From Spisula solida (Eukaryota > Mollusca > Bivalvia > Venerida > Mactridae), in NCBI GenBank assembly GCA_947247005.1, contig OX365948.1:7440001-7504000 (forward strand): 64,000 nucleotides of DNA. Direction: 5' to 3'. The position numbers were made by a program, and so were the translations under genes. Shown piece after piece: positions 1 through 12,081 of this stretch (the first letter of the stretch is position 1; each line of letters starts with the position of its first letter). The notes below the pieces were generated by a model. That model searched no databases. It worked only from the letters and a program-made list of their open reading frames with translations, and had not been told where the DNA came from.

Positions 1-3000
1 GCTATCCATGTTTGTGTTGTTATAAAGTTGAAGCTATCGTGTATAAGGAGAAAAGTGAGATGTCTGAACAGTTAGGATCCCTGAACGAGTTCGACTGCAA
101 GCCGGTCATGCCGCTAGGCGACGACAAGTCATCAGATGTTTTTGCTGTGCAATTCAAACAACAGGTTTTCATTTTTTGTTGACGTTGATCATTTTAATTA
201 ATCACATACAAGACATCTTGTAGTTGAACTTATTGCGCTACTTATATTTAAGCATTCGTTCTTATTTTGTATTGAACTTGCTTGAACAGTTTGCCAGTCA
301 TATAGAGACTTTCTGATACTGGTCTGACTAGTCCTGGAAATAACGCCAAACAATGAAACTAGACTATTTATAACTTGATTATGTCACGGTCTTTGAAAGA
401 ACCAAAATCTTCAGAGGTGGCATCTCCATCCGAGGCCGGTCGATGTACATATAACATCCGTTTGGAAGATTTCATGCTGTACTGCTACATGCATTTAAAT
501 ATAATAATGCAATACAAAGCCGGTATTGCATGAATCCGTTCACGTGTTCCGCAAGCGCGTTCCGAATCAGCAAATTTTGAACACGCGATTTTCTATTTCC
601 AAAGATGCGGATCGCGCAAGCGATAAAAAGAAGACATGCAACGCCAGCTTAAGACATTAAAATGAAGAACATAAATGCGTTTTTTTGTATATATAGGTTG
701 GCTATGTAATTAACTCGCAAGATCTGGCTATCGAATCATGCCCAGGGTCAATTTCACCAATCGATCAAGGTTAGTACAATATTGTTTTCAATACACCAAT
801 TCACCAATAGGGTGGTCGCAAAACAATCTTGTCCGGTTACGTGTAGCTTCTATACGAATTTGAATTTGCTTTGGAAAATGTACTAAGAAAATGGATTTGT
901 TTGTGAATCAATGACTTTTATCGAATGAGTAGTTCAGTCATGTGTAATTAGTGTTGAAAATCAAGATTTACTTCTCGCATTTTCTTAGTAACATCACAAC
1001 CAATGTAAGCCACATCCTACGTCCGAATATAAAGCAAAACAGACGTTATTAGTACAATGAAATTATTCACATTATTAATCGTTTAAAATATACAACAGTG
1101 CATGCAACTACTGATGCGACGACAACACCAGTTCCGACGACAACATCACCAGAGCCGACGGAAACGACAACAATTCCGACAACGACAACTACAGCACCAG
1201 TGCCGACGACAACAACCGCAATACAAGTTCCGACGACAATTACGACTACACCAGTTCCGACGATGATTACAACTACACCAGTTCCGACGACGATTACAAC
1301 TACACCAGTTCGGACGACAATTACAACTACATCAGTTTCGACGATAACTACTACCCCAGTACCAACGACCACAACTACAAACGTTCCGACGACGAAGTCA
1401 ACCACTCCCGTTCCGACAACAAAACCGACGACAACACCGACACAAACAACAAAACCTCCTGGTAAGATTGTTCAAAAGAATCAGTTTAAAAACATGACTT
1501 TGAGTAAACTGTGAACTATCTTAATGTTATGTTTCTAAAATAGTCACATGACATGTCAACTGAACATTAGTTCATACCATATGTGGAAACATTGGTATCT
1601 TATCACTAATTTTGAGCTATTTGTATTCCATCGTCGTCAATACATCAGAACTTTGATGTTGCGAGGCTAATGTCATACTTAGCTGTGATGACAGTAAAGC
1701 AGCACTCAACAGAAACAATGGAGCATGAACGGCACAATACACACAAACAAACACGGGGAGAAATCACTGACTCCACAAGCATTATGTGTCACAACGATAA
1801 ACACAAAATTGAACGGGAAAAATGTAACCCAGTCAGTCTGTACCAATAGTTTAACACAATCAGTGAAATTTACGCCTCGAATTGCAATCGCGCTCAAATG
1901 TACATTTAACAACACGCTTGACCTTCCTGGTCATTAAATATCAAATTTATACAATTTGAGTTGTACTAGTAGAAACATAATACTGTTGTGGTAATTATCT
2001 AAAGGCAAAAGCCCAAATATGTGGAAAATGTTTCATTTATCAGAGACCTATATTAAATGAAAGAATTTACGTCTCAACGTATGTCACTCGCGAACAGCAT
2101 TTCGGACGATTTTGTTCATCAGAAATTTAATTATTCGAGCGACTTCTGTACAGACACTCGACAGTAATCGAATTATCTTGTGTCGAACCTTATACCCGTT
2201 GAATATTTATTACAGCTGTTTGCAGTGATCCATGGGTACACTTTCAACAGTCTTGCTATTTGTTCAATCTAAATCATAGGCATTCACAGCACACATCTAG
2301 CGTAAGTCTATATATGAACCATTCTCCAGGAAAACCTGCTATTTTGACAAAAAAATTGATTTTGAGATTTTTTATTATTTAAAAGAGTAATCTTAATGAA
2401 GCAAATACAAAAGAAATTGTGTTAGTATCTTGAGTTGTAAGGAAGTTACAGCTGTTTTGTAGAGGCCCTATTCAGACCCTTTTTGTGTGACGTCGCAAAC
2501 GTCATTCAAGCTTTATTCGACGTCGTTGTAACAAGTACTTCATAGATACTGCATTTGATCAATTCTTTACATAAACTGGTAAAAATGGTATCAAGTTTTA
2601 GAATGATGTTTTAAGTTTTAAAATATACATCCAAATTGTAAATGTTCACATTAAGAGAAATGCTACTACTGTTTTAATCAACTAACTCCTGGTTTTTCTC
2701 AATCAGAGTACTTTTCTGAAATTGGTCACCATAGCAACGAAGTACATGATTTCAACATCATGCATATGACATTTTAAAGCTAAGATATAGTAATATATGG
2801 ATAAATGACTTAAAATTGAATTTATAGATATGCCATTTTTCTTATTTGAAAACTTTCAAAACCTTATTACATGCAGTAATTACATAATGTCAATATAGCA
2901 GGTTTTCCTGGAGACTGGCCCATATGTATTTACTTTTATCTATATACTTTTGAACGTGTATATCGACATTAATACGCACTTCAAAACCTTTCCAGTGTGT

Positions 3001-5225
3001 GTGTCGTTATAAATATAAATTTCAATTCATATTAACTAGTGAAGGTCTATATTTACATGTATATCAATACCTTTGACCAGTGTAAGTCTATATTAACATG
3101 TATATCAATACCTTTAACCAATGAATGTCAATATTTACATTTATTCCATTACCTTTGATCAGTGTAAGTCTATATTAACATGTATATTAATACCTTTGAC
3201 CAGTGTAAGTCTATATTAACATGTATATTAATACCTTTGACCAGTGTATGTCAATATTTACATGTATTCCATTACCTTTGATCAGTGTACGTCTATATTT
3301 TCATGTATTCCATTGCCTTTGATCAGTGTAAGTCTATATTTACATGTATGTCAATACCTTTGACCAGTGTAAGTCTATATTTACATGTATATCAATACCT
3401 TTGATCAGTGTATGTCAAAATCTACACTGATAACAAGCGGTCAGTCGACCGTGCAGTGTTTACATTATGTTTGTTTGGTTTATTGATGTTATCTCCGGCG
3501 AACTATAGTCCAACACATTTCACCAGTGTATGTCAATTAAATTATGGGTACGTTAGCCTAAGAATTGTAAACATCTGTACAAATTTATTAAAATGAGTAT
3601 TAAGCGTCAAATACGTAGTAAAAGAATATTTTATTAATTATAATATATGTGTACTTATACATATAAAAACTGGTTTTGCAGAATATGTGTCGAGACCAAC
3701 ATTCACATTTAGTTTTCATCAACTCGAAAGAAGAGCAAGATTTTCTATCCCACCACATCGAGCAAATGCCAGCTTATCGTAAGTGTTGTTCTCTACTTCA
3801 GTTCTCATTGATGAACCAGTGGTTTCATGTGACTCTTGGATTGGCATTTTATCACATACTTTTTTTTAATTATTGGTTACTTTTACATTAAAAGAATACA
3901 GAAATGGAAGATAATAATAAATGACCATTTTACAGTGAGCATTGTACGAGGTAGTCCATGTCCAAGGTCTTGAAAATTGAAGGTCCATTACCAAATCGAT
4001 GAACAGGGACTTAAGGGAACATATTTCAACAGACACAGTGACGACTACTTACGACCTTATAAGTTCATATTTGGAATCTGCATCGCAATGCACATCTTAT
4101 CAGCCTACTGTCATGATAATTGGAAATGGTCATGTTGACCAAACTAAAGTAGAAATAACTTATTTCTTTACATAAAGAGTAGTTTTTTCTTGTTTTCTCA
4201 AAATAGCATTTTTGAACTTAACACCTTATTATTCTAAGCCAGCGACATATATTCCATATTCCGAAGCAAAGCAGTTAAAATAAAGTTATAACATTTTTTG
4301 GGATAAATATTCGAGTCAAGCTAGAGAAAGTAATACGAGGCGTTACCAAAATTACATTGACTTTTGCACATTTTGTATTTTTATAAAATTTAAGTCAGAT
4401 CGTAGAAATACAGAAATACAGTAAAACGCCAATTTGTAAGAACATTTTATACATGTAATATGGAACCTAATTGCATAATTGTGTTTATATCTACAGAGAA
4501 ATTAGACCATAATCTAAGACACAGTGACGATAGGCTTCATCTATTGAATATATGGATTGGAAGTGTATATCAACCCCATCATTGGAGCTGGGTTGACCCG
4601 AGTCATAATAATCATAAAACTACACTTCACTATACAAACTGGTGGATGACCAGACTGTACCATGATCGTAGTAAGTGACCTTATTGATTTCTATTTCTTA
4701 TCGTGAAAAAAAATGATTTTGATTAAAGAATGGTTCATTAATTGCATTATTCGTCTGGTTGGTGCGCAGCTAACAAGTAGAAATGTTTAGTATTGGTGAT
4801 GAGTTTCTCCAATTTTGCATTGAAGTAATAAGTGTTAAGAAATAAAAGTGCTTGAAGAAGGGTTACTTATTTGCCAAATTGACTTGTCCTTTAAACAGAA
4901 ATAACACTTGAATAAAGAAATATATGTTGTAGAATTTCGTTATGACGACCATCGGTATTACGATCATACTGCCTATGTCGAGTAAATTCCAAAGTCGCGC
5001 CTGTTACTCTATATATCATATTTTATAACCTTTATGACCAGTATCCTTATTAAGAGCACCCGGTTTATGTCGAGCACAGGTGATGGTCACTTCAGTAAAA
5101 TTTACACTTTAACACTTTCAGACTCTCATCAACTGTGTGCAGCCATGAACGGTGATCATGGATTTAAATGGCGTGACTTCAGATGTCAAGATCATTTTTA
5201 TTCTGTTTGCGAAAAATCCCTATAA
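1..5225 (+). CDS. Secreted SH3b-like / mucin-stalk / C-type lectin protein, paralog A (5' partial)
   Basis: Exons, joined by phase: <1-164, 697-769, 1099-1461, 2216-2301, 3682-3778, 4497-4670, 5122-5225 (stop TAA). Every intron is GT..AG and every junction keeps frame. The first exon is cut by the window edge, so signal peptide and start codon are missing. Domain order: a Cys-rich SH3b-like domain (begins PCLCCYKVEAIVYKE, continues over the junction as VGYVINSQDLAIESC); a Thr/Pro stalk of about 120 residues in exon 3 with PTTT/PVPTT repeats, expected to be O-glycosylated; then a C-type lectin domain over exons 4-7 with six cysteines in long-form positions (VCSDPW, SCYLF, MCRD, LCAAM, FRCQD, VCEK) and a WIG core. 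The usual WND is WRD and no EPN or QPD is seen, so canonical calcium-dependent sugar binding is doubtful. Gene B at 18495 has the same exon plan. Lectin call strong; SH3b call is by pattern only. Confidence 0.85.
166..696. other. Intron 1 of lectin A, no feature seen
   Basis: The donor follows the CAG ending at 164 and the acceptor TATAG ends at 696. I see no gene, TIR element or tandem repeat here. In gene B the matching intron carries an extra fold-back element next to the donor. Confidence 0.5.
2317..2921. mobile_element. TIR element (MITE-like) in lectin A intron 4
   Basis: Inverted ends of about 27 bp: CTCCAGGAAAACCTGCTAT near 2324 and its reverse complement near 2896-2913, with the match extending outward imperfectly. 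Direct repeats ATATG flank it (2312-2316 and 2922-2926). The ~600 bp interior is AT-rich with no coding frame. The superfamily is not clear. Confidence 0.65.
3030..3425. repeat. ~41-bp tandem repeat in lectin A intron 4
   Basis: About nine to ten copies of a unit reading roughly ctttgaccagtgtaagtcta followed by tattaacatgtatattaatac. Each unit carries a decoy acceptor (pyrimidine run then CAG) directly before a decoy donor (GTAAGT), like the boundaries of exon 4 without its body. A related, more degenerate repeat sits in the same intron of gene B (about 23300-23600). Confidence 0.8.
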
Positions 5226-5527
5226 AAAAGGCAGGAATAGGTAAGTCGATGATTCTTCTTTGTTCCTGTTATAAGATTCGTTCTTCAGGGGTAGGAACTA
5301 CAACAGAACATAATTTATATCTGTTGATTCGCCACATTTGCAACGTATGCCTGTGTGGAAGTGTTAAAAAAAATTCACAAGACCGTTAATTTGTGGATGT
5401 AATATCAAAGGAAAATCCTTCATAACGTTTGTATTTCGTAATTATGTTTGTAATAGCGATGACAATCGCCAGGAATGAAATTGTTAAAGCTAATTTGTAA
5501 AACAAAATTCAAAGTCAGCATAAAATC

Positions 5528-6115
5528 GTGAACTGTCTTGAAGTGGGTATCTGATTGGCATTCAAATCGTGAACTAGCTTGTAGTGGGCATCTCATTGGC
5601 ATTCCAATCGTGAACTACGTTGTAGTGGGTATCTGATTGGCATTCCAATCGTAAACTAGCTTGTAGCAGGTATCCGATTGGCATTCCAATCGTGAACTAG
5701 CTTGCAGTGGGGAGCTGATTGACATTCCAATCGTGAACTAGCTTGTAGCAGGTATCCGATTGGCATTCCAATCGTGAACTAGCTTGTAGTAGGTAGCTGA
5801 TTGGCATTTCAATCGTGAAATAGCGTGTAGTGGGTATCTGATTGGCATTCCAATTGTGAACTAGTTTGTAGTGGGTATCTGATTGGCATTCCAATCGTGA
5901 ACTAGCTTGTAGCAGGTATCCGATCGGTATTCCAATCGTGAACTAGCTTGAAGTGGGTAACTGATTGGCATTCCAATCGTGAACTAGCTTGTATCAGGTA
6001 TCCGATTGGTATTCCAATCGTGAACTAGCTTGTAGTGGGTAGCTGATTGGCATTACAATCGTGAACTAGCTTGTAGTGGGTATCTGATTGGCATTCCAAC
6101 CGTGAACAAGACAAC
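5528..6115. repeat. 41-bp satellite downstream of lectin A
   Basis: About fourteen copies of a ~41-bp unit (gaactagcttgtagtgggta, tctgattggcattccaatcg). It starts about 300 bp after the stop codon of lectin A, so it may lie in the 3' UTR or just beyond. Units diverge by a few bases (tgtagtggg or tgtagcagg variants). Short ORFs on the - strand here are repeat translations. Confidence 0.9.
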
Positions 6116-7096
6116 TTTTTGATGCAATGCATCTATCTATAATTAGTTAATCACCCCCACAGGCATGTTTCAATTATACAACATAATTAATGTACTATAC
6201 AGCGTGATTAAGTGTCAATGCCTGGATTTTTAATTGACACCGGACGACACTGTAGGAAACCGTCGTTTAGTAGTCGCCATCACTTCGCTTGGTTCCCGAT
6301 TCATTCGGTAACAGTTATAAGTGGACCAGCAACTAGAATAAGTGCTATTTATAGAACAGAATTAATAGACTATTCCTAGCGATACTAAACTTTTTTACTG
6401 TATGAATTTCAGCAATTTATTTTTGTTATCTATAATTGATGAATAAGAAAATTTGTATGAAACCCTATATTATTGTTTTCAAGTGAAAACATCTGCATCA
6501 TTTGTAAACGATTACTAGCGATCAGTTCAGAAGTTTTGAAGAAAAAATAGACATCTCAGCAAGTCTGCGGTCAAAGGAATCAGCAATTATTATTAAAACA
6601 ATTTTTTTTTTTTTAATTACGAACATTATCCATTCAAAAAAATGTTAATAGGGTGGGAGTAATAAACATTGAAGTATGTTTATAAAGTCATCAATTAATA
6701 GCTGCAATATTCACGCAAACAAATGTATTCATTGTATTAACTGGCAGTAACTTGTCCTTTTACCTTCGGAAGAGAATCTTAGTTTGTATCACATAAGATA
6801 GACGCCTCAAGGGCGGCTATCAATGAGAGAATGAAACATGTTAGTCACTACAAGTCATTCGTCTGTGGGCTTCGTAAACAAATTGTTTCTGTCAGCAAGA
6901 TAGGCAAAAACTATTATCAACATTTGAAGTAAAAGAATAACATACAATAATATTTTGGAAACGAATAATTGCACATTTTTCTTTCTTACCACCAAATTGA
7001 CAGGTCCGTGAAAAGATATATGTTTATAATTGTAACGTTGGTTGTCCCAGAATAGCGTTGTATTATGAGAACTCACAGTATATAAATTATAATTAC
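6116..7096. other. Intergenic, no feature recognised
   Basis: AT-rich sequence between the 41-bp satellite and the giant inverted repeat. No convincing exon or terminal inverted repeat was seen; there is a poly-T run near 6602. Confidence 0.4.
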
Positions 7097-10000
7097 CACA
7101 CCGTACAACCCGCTGTGTGTAAGGCAGTTATGTATGTTGAAGGCAGAGACACGCGCGTTTTACGTCACTAGAGTGGGGTAAGTATTTGTTATTCTATATG
7201 TGTTTTGCGTTGCTTTTGAAAGTGATCACTTACATATATCGTTCACGCGATGAATGAACAATAAGTATATACAATTTATGTACCCACAAATGCCATATTA
7301 TTCGAGTAAACAGGGTTTAGGTATGCGATGTTTGCCAAAAGTTCGAAACTTTCGCCTTTGACATTGAATTCTCAACTTAATTCGTGGTTTGGAACAATTC
7401 TAAAACATTGAATACAAACTTCAATCCTTCCTCAATATATCTGTCGTTTCCGTTTTGGAAAATGTGCTTTTTCTGTGAAGATACAGAGGTTTAAATTGAA
7501 CGAGGTACAAAAAAAATGCTAACGAAATAGGCAGTTCTGTTTTTCGAATGATAACGACAACGGCAGAGCGTTAAATATTAATGCTAACGCAGAGGCAGAG
7601 ATAAGAGACTTATGCTAATGACAAAGGCAGAAATTCTAATGACTTGATAGGGCTATAAAACCCCTTTGTACGATATGATGTTATAAATATAACACAGATT
7701 CATGATAGGTTGTATTCCAAAGTCCATTTCACAAAGAATCACGAGTGTTTAGTGGTTATTTTCATCAAGTTGATAAACGGAATATATTACATACCTGGTG
7801 ATCGCTGACGCCGGCAATTATCGGTTATGAGTGGCCTTTTATGTCTGTAAATGACGAACTGGGTGTTTGGGGGGGGGAGAGGGGTGCACTAAGCGCTCCA
7901 TTTATTATCATAAAGTTAAGAAACGAATAGTTTTTAGCATTCTATAGAATCAGAGACAGTATAATCTGTATTTATTCTTCCCAGTTCCATGCTAAGGTGT
8001 TTGGTCTTAATGACATCATCTAACGTCATCCGGACCACAGACAATTATGCAACGAGGCGTAGCATAAAACAAATAAGACGAGACGCAAGTACGCGTAAGT
8101 TTCTTTATGTATAATTAGATTTACGATGTACAAATGTAGTTGTTATCAATAACATTTCATATAAAATCAAAGCGCTGAAAGCCAGAAGTTGTTCGAATGA
8201 ATACCATTCTGATCACCTCGGCCTGTATGCATTGAAATACTTACCGGAGACAAACGGAAATGTCCGAGCTTTCACGATTGGAATGAATGCATGCCGGAAG
8301 TACGAGGGGTGATCGCGAAGTTCGTATAATTTGCTTATTTTTTTATATATTTTTGGTGTTAAATATTGGTGAAACTTCACTATCAAGACGATCAACTTAA
8401 TTAATCATAAAACGTAATGAAACTGAGCAAACTTATGCGACAATTAACGGTATCCTTGGCAACGCTGCAACACTTGGTTGCCGCACACCAAATTGCTGTA
8501 TTTTTCGTCATTCGTTGTCCTGAAACAATGCCATTTTTAAAGTCTTCTAAATGGCTTAAATTCACGCAAATATATCACATCATACGTCAACGGCATGGGG
8601 TCATTTCCATAAAAGACAATGTTGTTTACTACATCCGCTATTAAATTAACATTATCTGAACAGTCTATGAAACGGAAACGGCGTCATGACGTCAACGGAT
8701 GACTTTGAATTGAGGCGCGTTATCAGAATAGTACAAACACTCATTGAAACCAACGAAATAATAAAATTTGTGCGTTAATTCATAAGCGTATAGTCCGGCA
8801 GTTACCTACACATTGCACAGACGATTCAAAGTGCACATAATATCAATTGAAGACAACAACAGAGAAAGGTGTCCGTCGACAGTGATTCTGTGTGTATGTG
8901 AAAGGTGAGAGGAATTATCCGAAAATCACGTACGTAAAAGCTTTAGTTAGATTGTTAGCGAGCTCTATATTTATCCTTTAACTATGCATGGGATCTGCAC
9001 GAAAGAGCTAGGTATGTCTAAAATCAGAAATTCGCAGTCTAATGCAGTGACTACATGGGGAAAGTGCTCCATACATTGAGACATAAATTGCGTTTGACGT
9101 TAGGTGACGTCGTTTATTTTTCTAGTGTGCGGCATGTACGCATAGTGAGCGTTTAGGAATCGACGTAACTATGACACTGTTTGATGTTTCTTTATCATTT
9201 TTATAAGCGAGTATGATAATGTATAGACGATTGTGATGGTATTATTTATTATTCCTTATAAGCAATAACACACGATTCACAACATAATTATACGAACTTC
9301 CCGATCAACACACGTACAAGTCAAATAGTTTTCTGTGGCCAGATAATTTCTAGTATTTTTCAGCAGTTCGGATGCTGATCGAGTTTATTCCGGTGTATGT
9401 TTAAATGTATTAGTCCAAATAACCCAAATACGTGTAACATCGGATACTACCGTCTGATTAATCTAACCTAACCAACTACGTGTATGTGTAACAGTTTATA
9501 TAGAGTGTTGCTCGGAGTTATGGATATTCCGCGTGCGTGGACATGTACTTAGTTAGAGAATTAAAGCTCCAGCACGAAAAAGATGTAAAGTACAACCTCC
9601 TCGACAGAGCAACAACCTTTGATTTCCGGCCATTGTATGACTTCAATGATTATGAGACTATAAAATTCAACTGGTATGACTTATTGCGCCTCCCAAAAAT
9701 TGCAAATTTCACCGTCATTTTGTTAACATTTTACTTATATTATCGATGGAATACTATGAGAACCATTCGTTTCTAAACTCTAAGACAGTGCCTGAAGAGC
9801 TTACGCCCTAAAAAGCCATATGCACTCCATCATTAACAGGCATAAAAGGCCAAACTCTAAGACAGTGCCTGAAGAGCTTACGCCCTAAAAAGCCATGCAC
9901 TCCATCATTAACAGGCATAAAATGCCACTCACAACCGACTATTGCCAGCGTCAGCGATCACCAGGTATGTAATATATTCCGTTAATCAACTAGACGAAAA

Positions 10001-11214
10001 TAACCACTAAACACTCGTGATTCTTGTTGAAATGGACTTTGGAATACAGCCTAACATGAACCTGGGTTATATTTATAACATACAAATCGTACAAAGGGGT
10101 TTTATGGCCCTGTCCAGTCATTAGAATTTCTGCCTTTTTCGTTAGCATAAGTCTCTTATCTCTGCCTCTGCGTTAGCATTAATATTTAACGCTCTGCCTT
10201 TGTCGTTATCATTCAAAAAACAGAACTACGTCTCGTCTTATTTGTATTATGCTACGCCTCGTTGCGTAATTATCTGCGGTCCGGATGGCGTTAGATGATG
10301 TCATTAAGACCAAACACCTTAGCATGTAACTGGGAAGAATAAATACAGATTATACTGTCTCTGATTCTATAGAATGCTAAAAACTATTCGTTTCTTAACT
10401 TTATGATAATAAATGGAGCGCTAAATGCACCCCCCCCCCCCAAACACACCAGTTCGTCATTTACAGACATAAAAGGCCACTCATAACCGATAATTGCCGG
10501 CGTCAGCGATCACCAGGTATGTAATATATTCCGTTTATCAACTTGATGAAAATAACCACTAAACACTCGTGATTCTTTGTGAAATGGACTTTGGAATACA
10601 ACCTATCATGAATCTGTGTTATATTTATAACATCATATCGTACAAAGGGGTTTTATAGCCCTATCAAGTCATTAGAATTTCTGCCTTTGTCGTTAGCATA
10701 AGTCTCTTATCTCTGCCTCTGCGTTAGCATTAATATTTAACGCTCTGCCGTTGTCGTTATCATTCGAAAAACAGAACTGCCTATTTCGTTAGCATTTCTT
10801 TTGTACCTCTTTCAATTTAAACCTCTGTATCTTCACAGAAAAAACACATTTTCCAAAACGGAAACGACAGATATATTGAGGAAGGATTGAAGTTTGTATT
10901 CAATGTTTTAGAATTGTTCCAAACCACGAATTAAGTTGAGAATTCAATGTCAAAGGCGAAAGTTTCGAACTTTTGGCAAACATCGCATACCTAAACCCTG
11001 TTTACTCGAATAATATGGCATTTGTGGGTACATAAATTGTATATACCTATTGTTCATTCATCGCGTGAACGATATATGTAAGTGATCCCTTTCAAAAGCA
11101 ACGCAAAACACATATAGAATAACAAATACTTACCCCACTCTAGTGGCGTAAAACGCGCGTGTCTCTGCCTTCAACATACATAACTGCCTTACACACAGCG
11201 GGTTGTACGGTGTG
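7097..11214. mobile_element. Giant inverted-repeat (fold-back) element, ~4.1 kb
   Basis: The ends read CACACCGTACAACCCGCTG (7097) and its reverse complement ending at 11214, flanked by direct repeats ATTAC (7092-7096, 11215-11219). The arms run inward about 1 kb each: 7097 to about 8090 matches the reverse complement of about 10220 to 11214 with few differences, including the CGCGCG-containing block near 7150/11150 and the cluster of 'gctaacg/gccgttgtcg' motifs near 7560/10740. An extra partial copy of the right arm lies in direct orientation at about 9930-10240. The unique centre (about 8100-9770) has no recognised transposase; a 79-codon frame at 9537-9776 is the only open stretch of note. 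Confidence 0.8.
9775..9925. repeat. 77-bp tandem duplication
   Basis: Two near-identical copies starting aaactctaagacagtgcctg at about 9775 and 9852, inside the giant inverted-repeat element. Confidence 0.85.
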
Positions 11215-12058
11215 ATTACTATTTAGATACATGTAATTTATTTCTTGACATACTAGCCAAATTTCATATCTTTCAAAAACAGACGCATTGTGTACATTTT
11301 AAAAACACCGATGAAGCCGGGTAATCCACAGAATGCCAACGTCAACACTCACCTACGACGTCACGCTATCAAATTGTTTCCCTTCGTGGGCCACACACAT
11401 AATAATTTGAGATCGAGTTTGATTGCATACGTATTATTATTAAACTCAAATGTAAAGGCTGACCATTGGTTTTTGTCACTTCCTTTTCTTTAAGGTTTTT
11501 TTCTTATGATGAGTGTTTGTCTTGTGATTGGTAACTAACTCCTTGTATATATTTGACTGACTGTTGTGTTATTGTATTTTTGTCACTGTTTTCATCTAAC
11601 TGTTTATTTTTGTGGGTTTTTTTTGTTCTCAGTTGTTTGAAGTTTCTGCTGAGTGCTGAGCATTTCCCTGTCCGATTAACTTCATAAATATCCTTTGAGT
11701 CGAGTTTAATACATATGTACTGAGTTTGAGATTGGCGACAAACAAATTCATTTTATTTGTTGTTGTTTTCAGGACCTTGGAAAAACGTTTAGTTCATATT
11801 GGTAAAATAACAATGTTTTGAGAATCTGAGTTGAATAACGTATATTTCAAATCGGTGAAAATAACATGTTCTTGAGAATCTGAGTTGAATAAAAATAAAG
11901 AATCACAATATAGCATTGAATTGTTATTATTATTAGTTGACAACACATTTTGTAAAGAAAATTGATTGGTGTTGATTCAGTATTTAAATTTATGTAACGA
12001 ATTGAATCAAATGACCAGAAACGAAATGGACTAGCTTTATTTTAAACATATACGCACG
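11215..12058. other. Intergenic, no gene seen
   Basis: AT-rich. Contains a ~55-bp imperfect direct repeat around 11815-11900 built on tgagaatctgagttgaata. The last eight bases (12051-12058) are the left target-site duplication of the hAT-like MITE that follows. Confidence 0.4.
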
Positions 12059-12081
12059 AACAGATTACTGTATCATTGATA

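Noticed and set aside
1067..1405. Valine-rich - strand ORF opposite the Thr/Pro stalk of lectin A
   Set aside because: Shadow of the ACN/CCN-rich mucin exon; the same happens at 22167-22575 opposite lectin B.
5528..6115. CRISPR-like array (41-bp repeats)
   Set aside because: Units are directly adjacent with no unique spacers, and the DNA is animal; ordinary satellite.
8213..8644. Short ORFs of 60-75 codons inside the giant inverted repeat
   Set aside because: No domain, opposite strands, lengths expected by chance.
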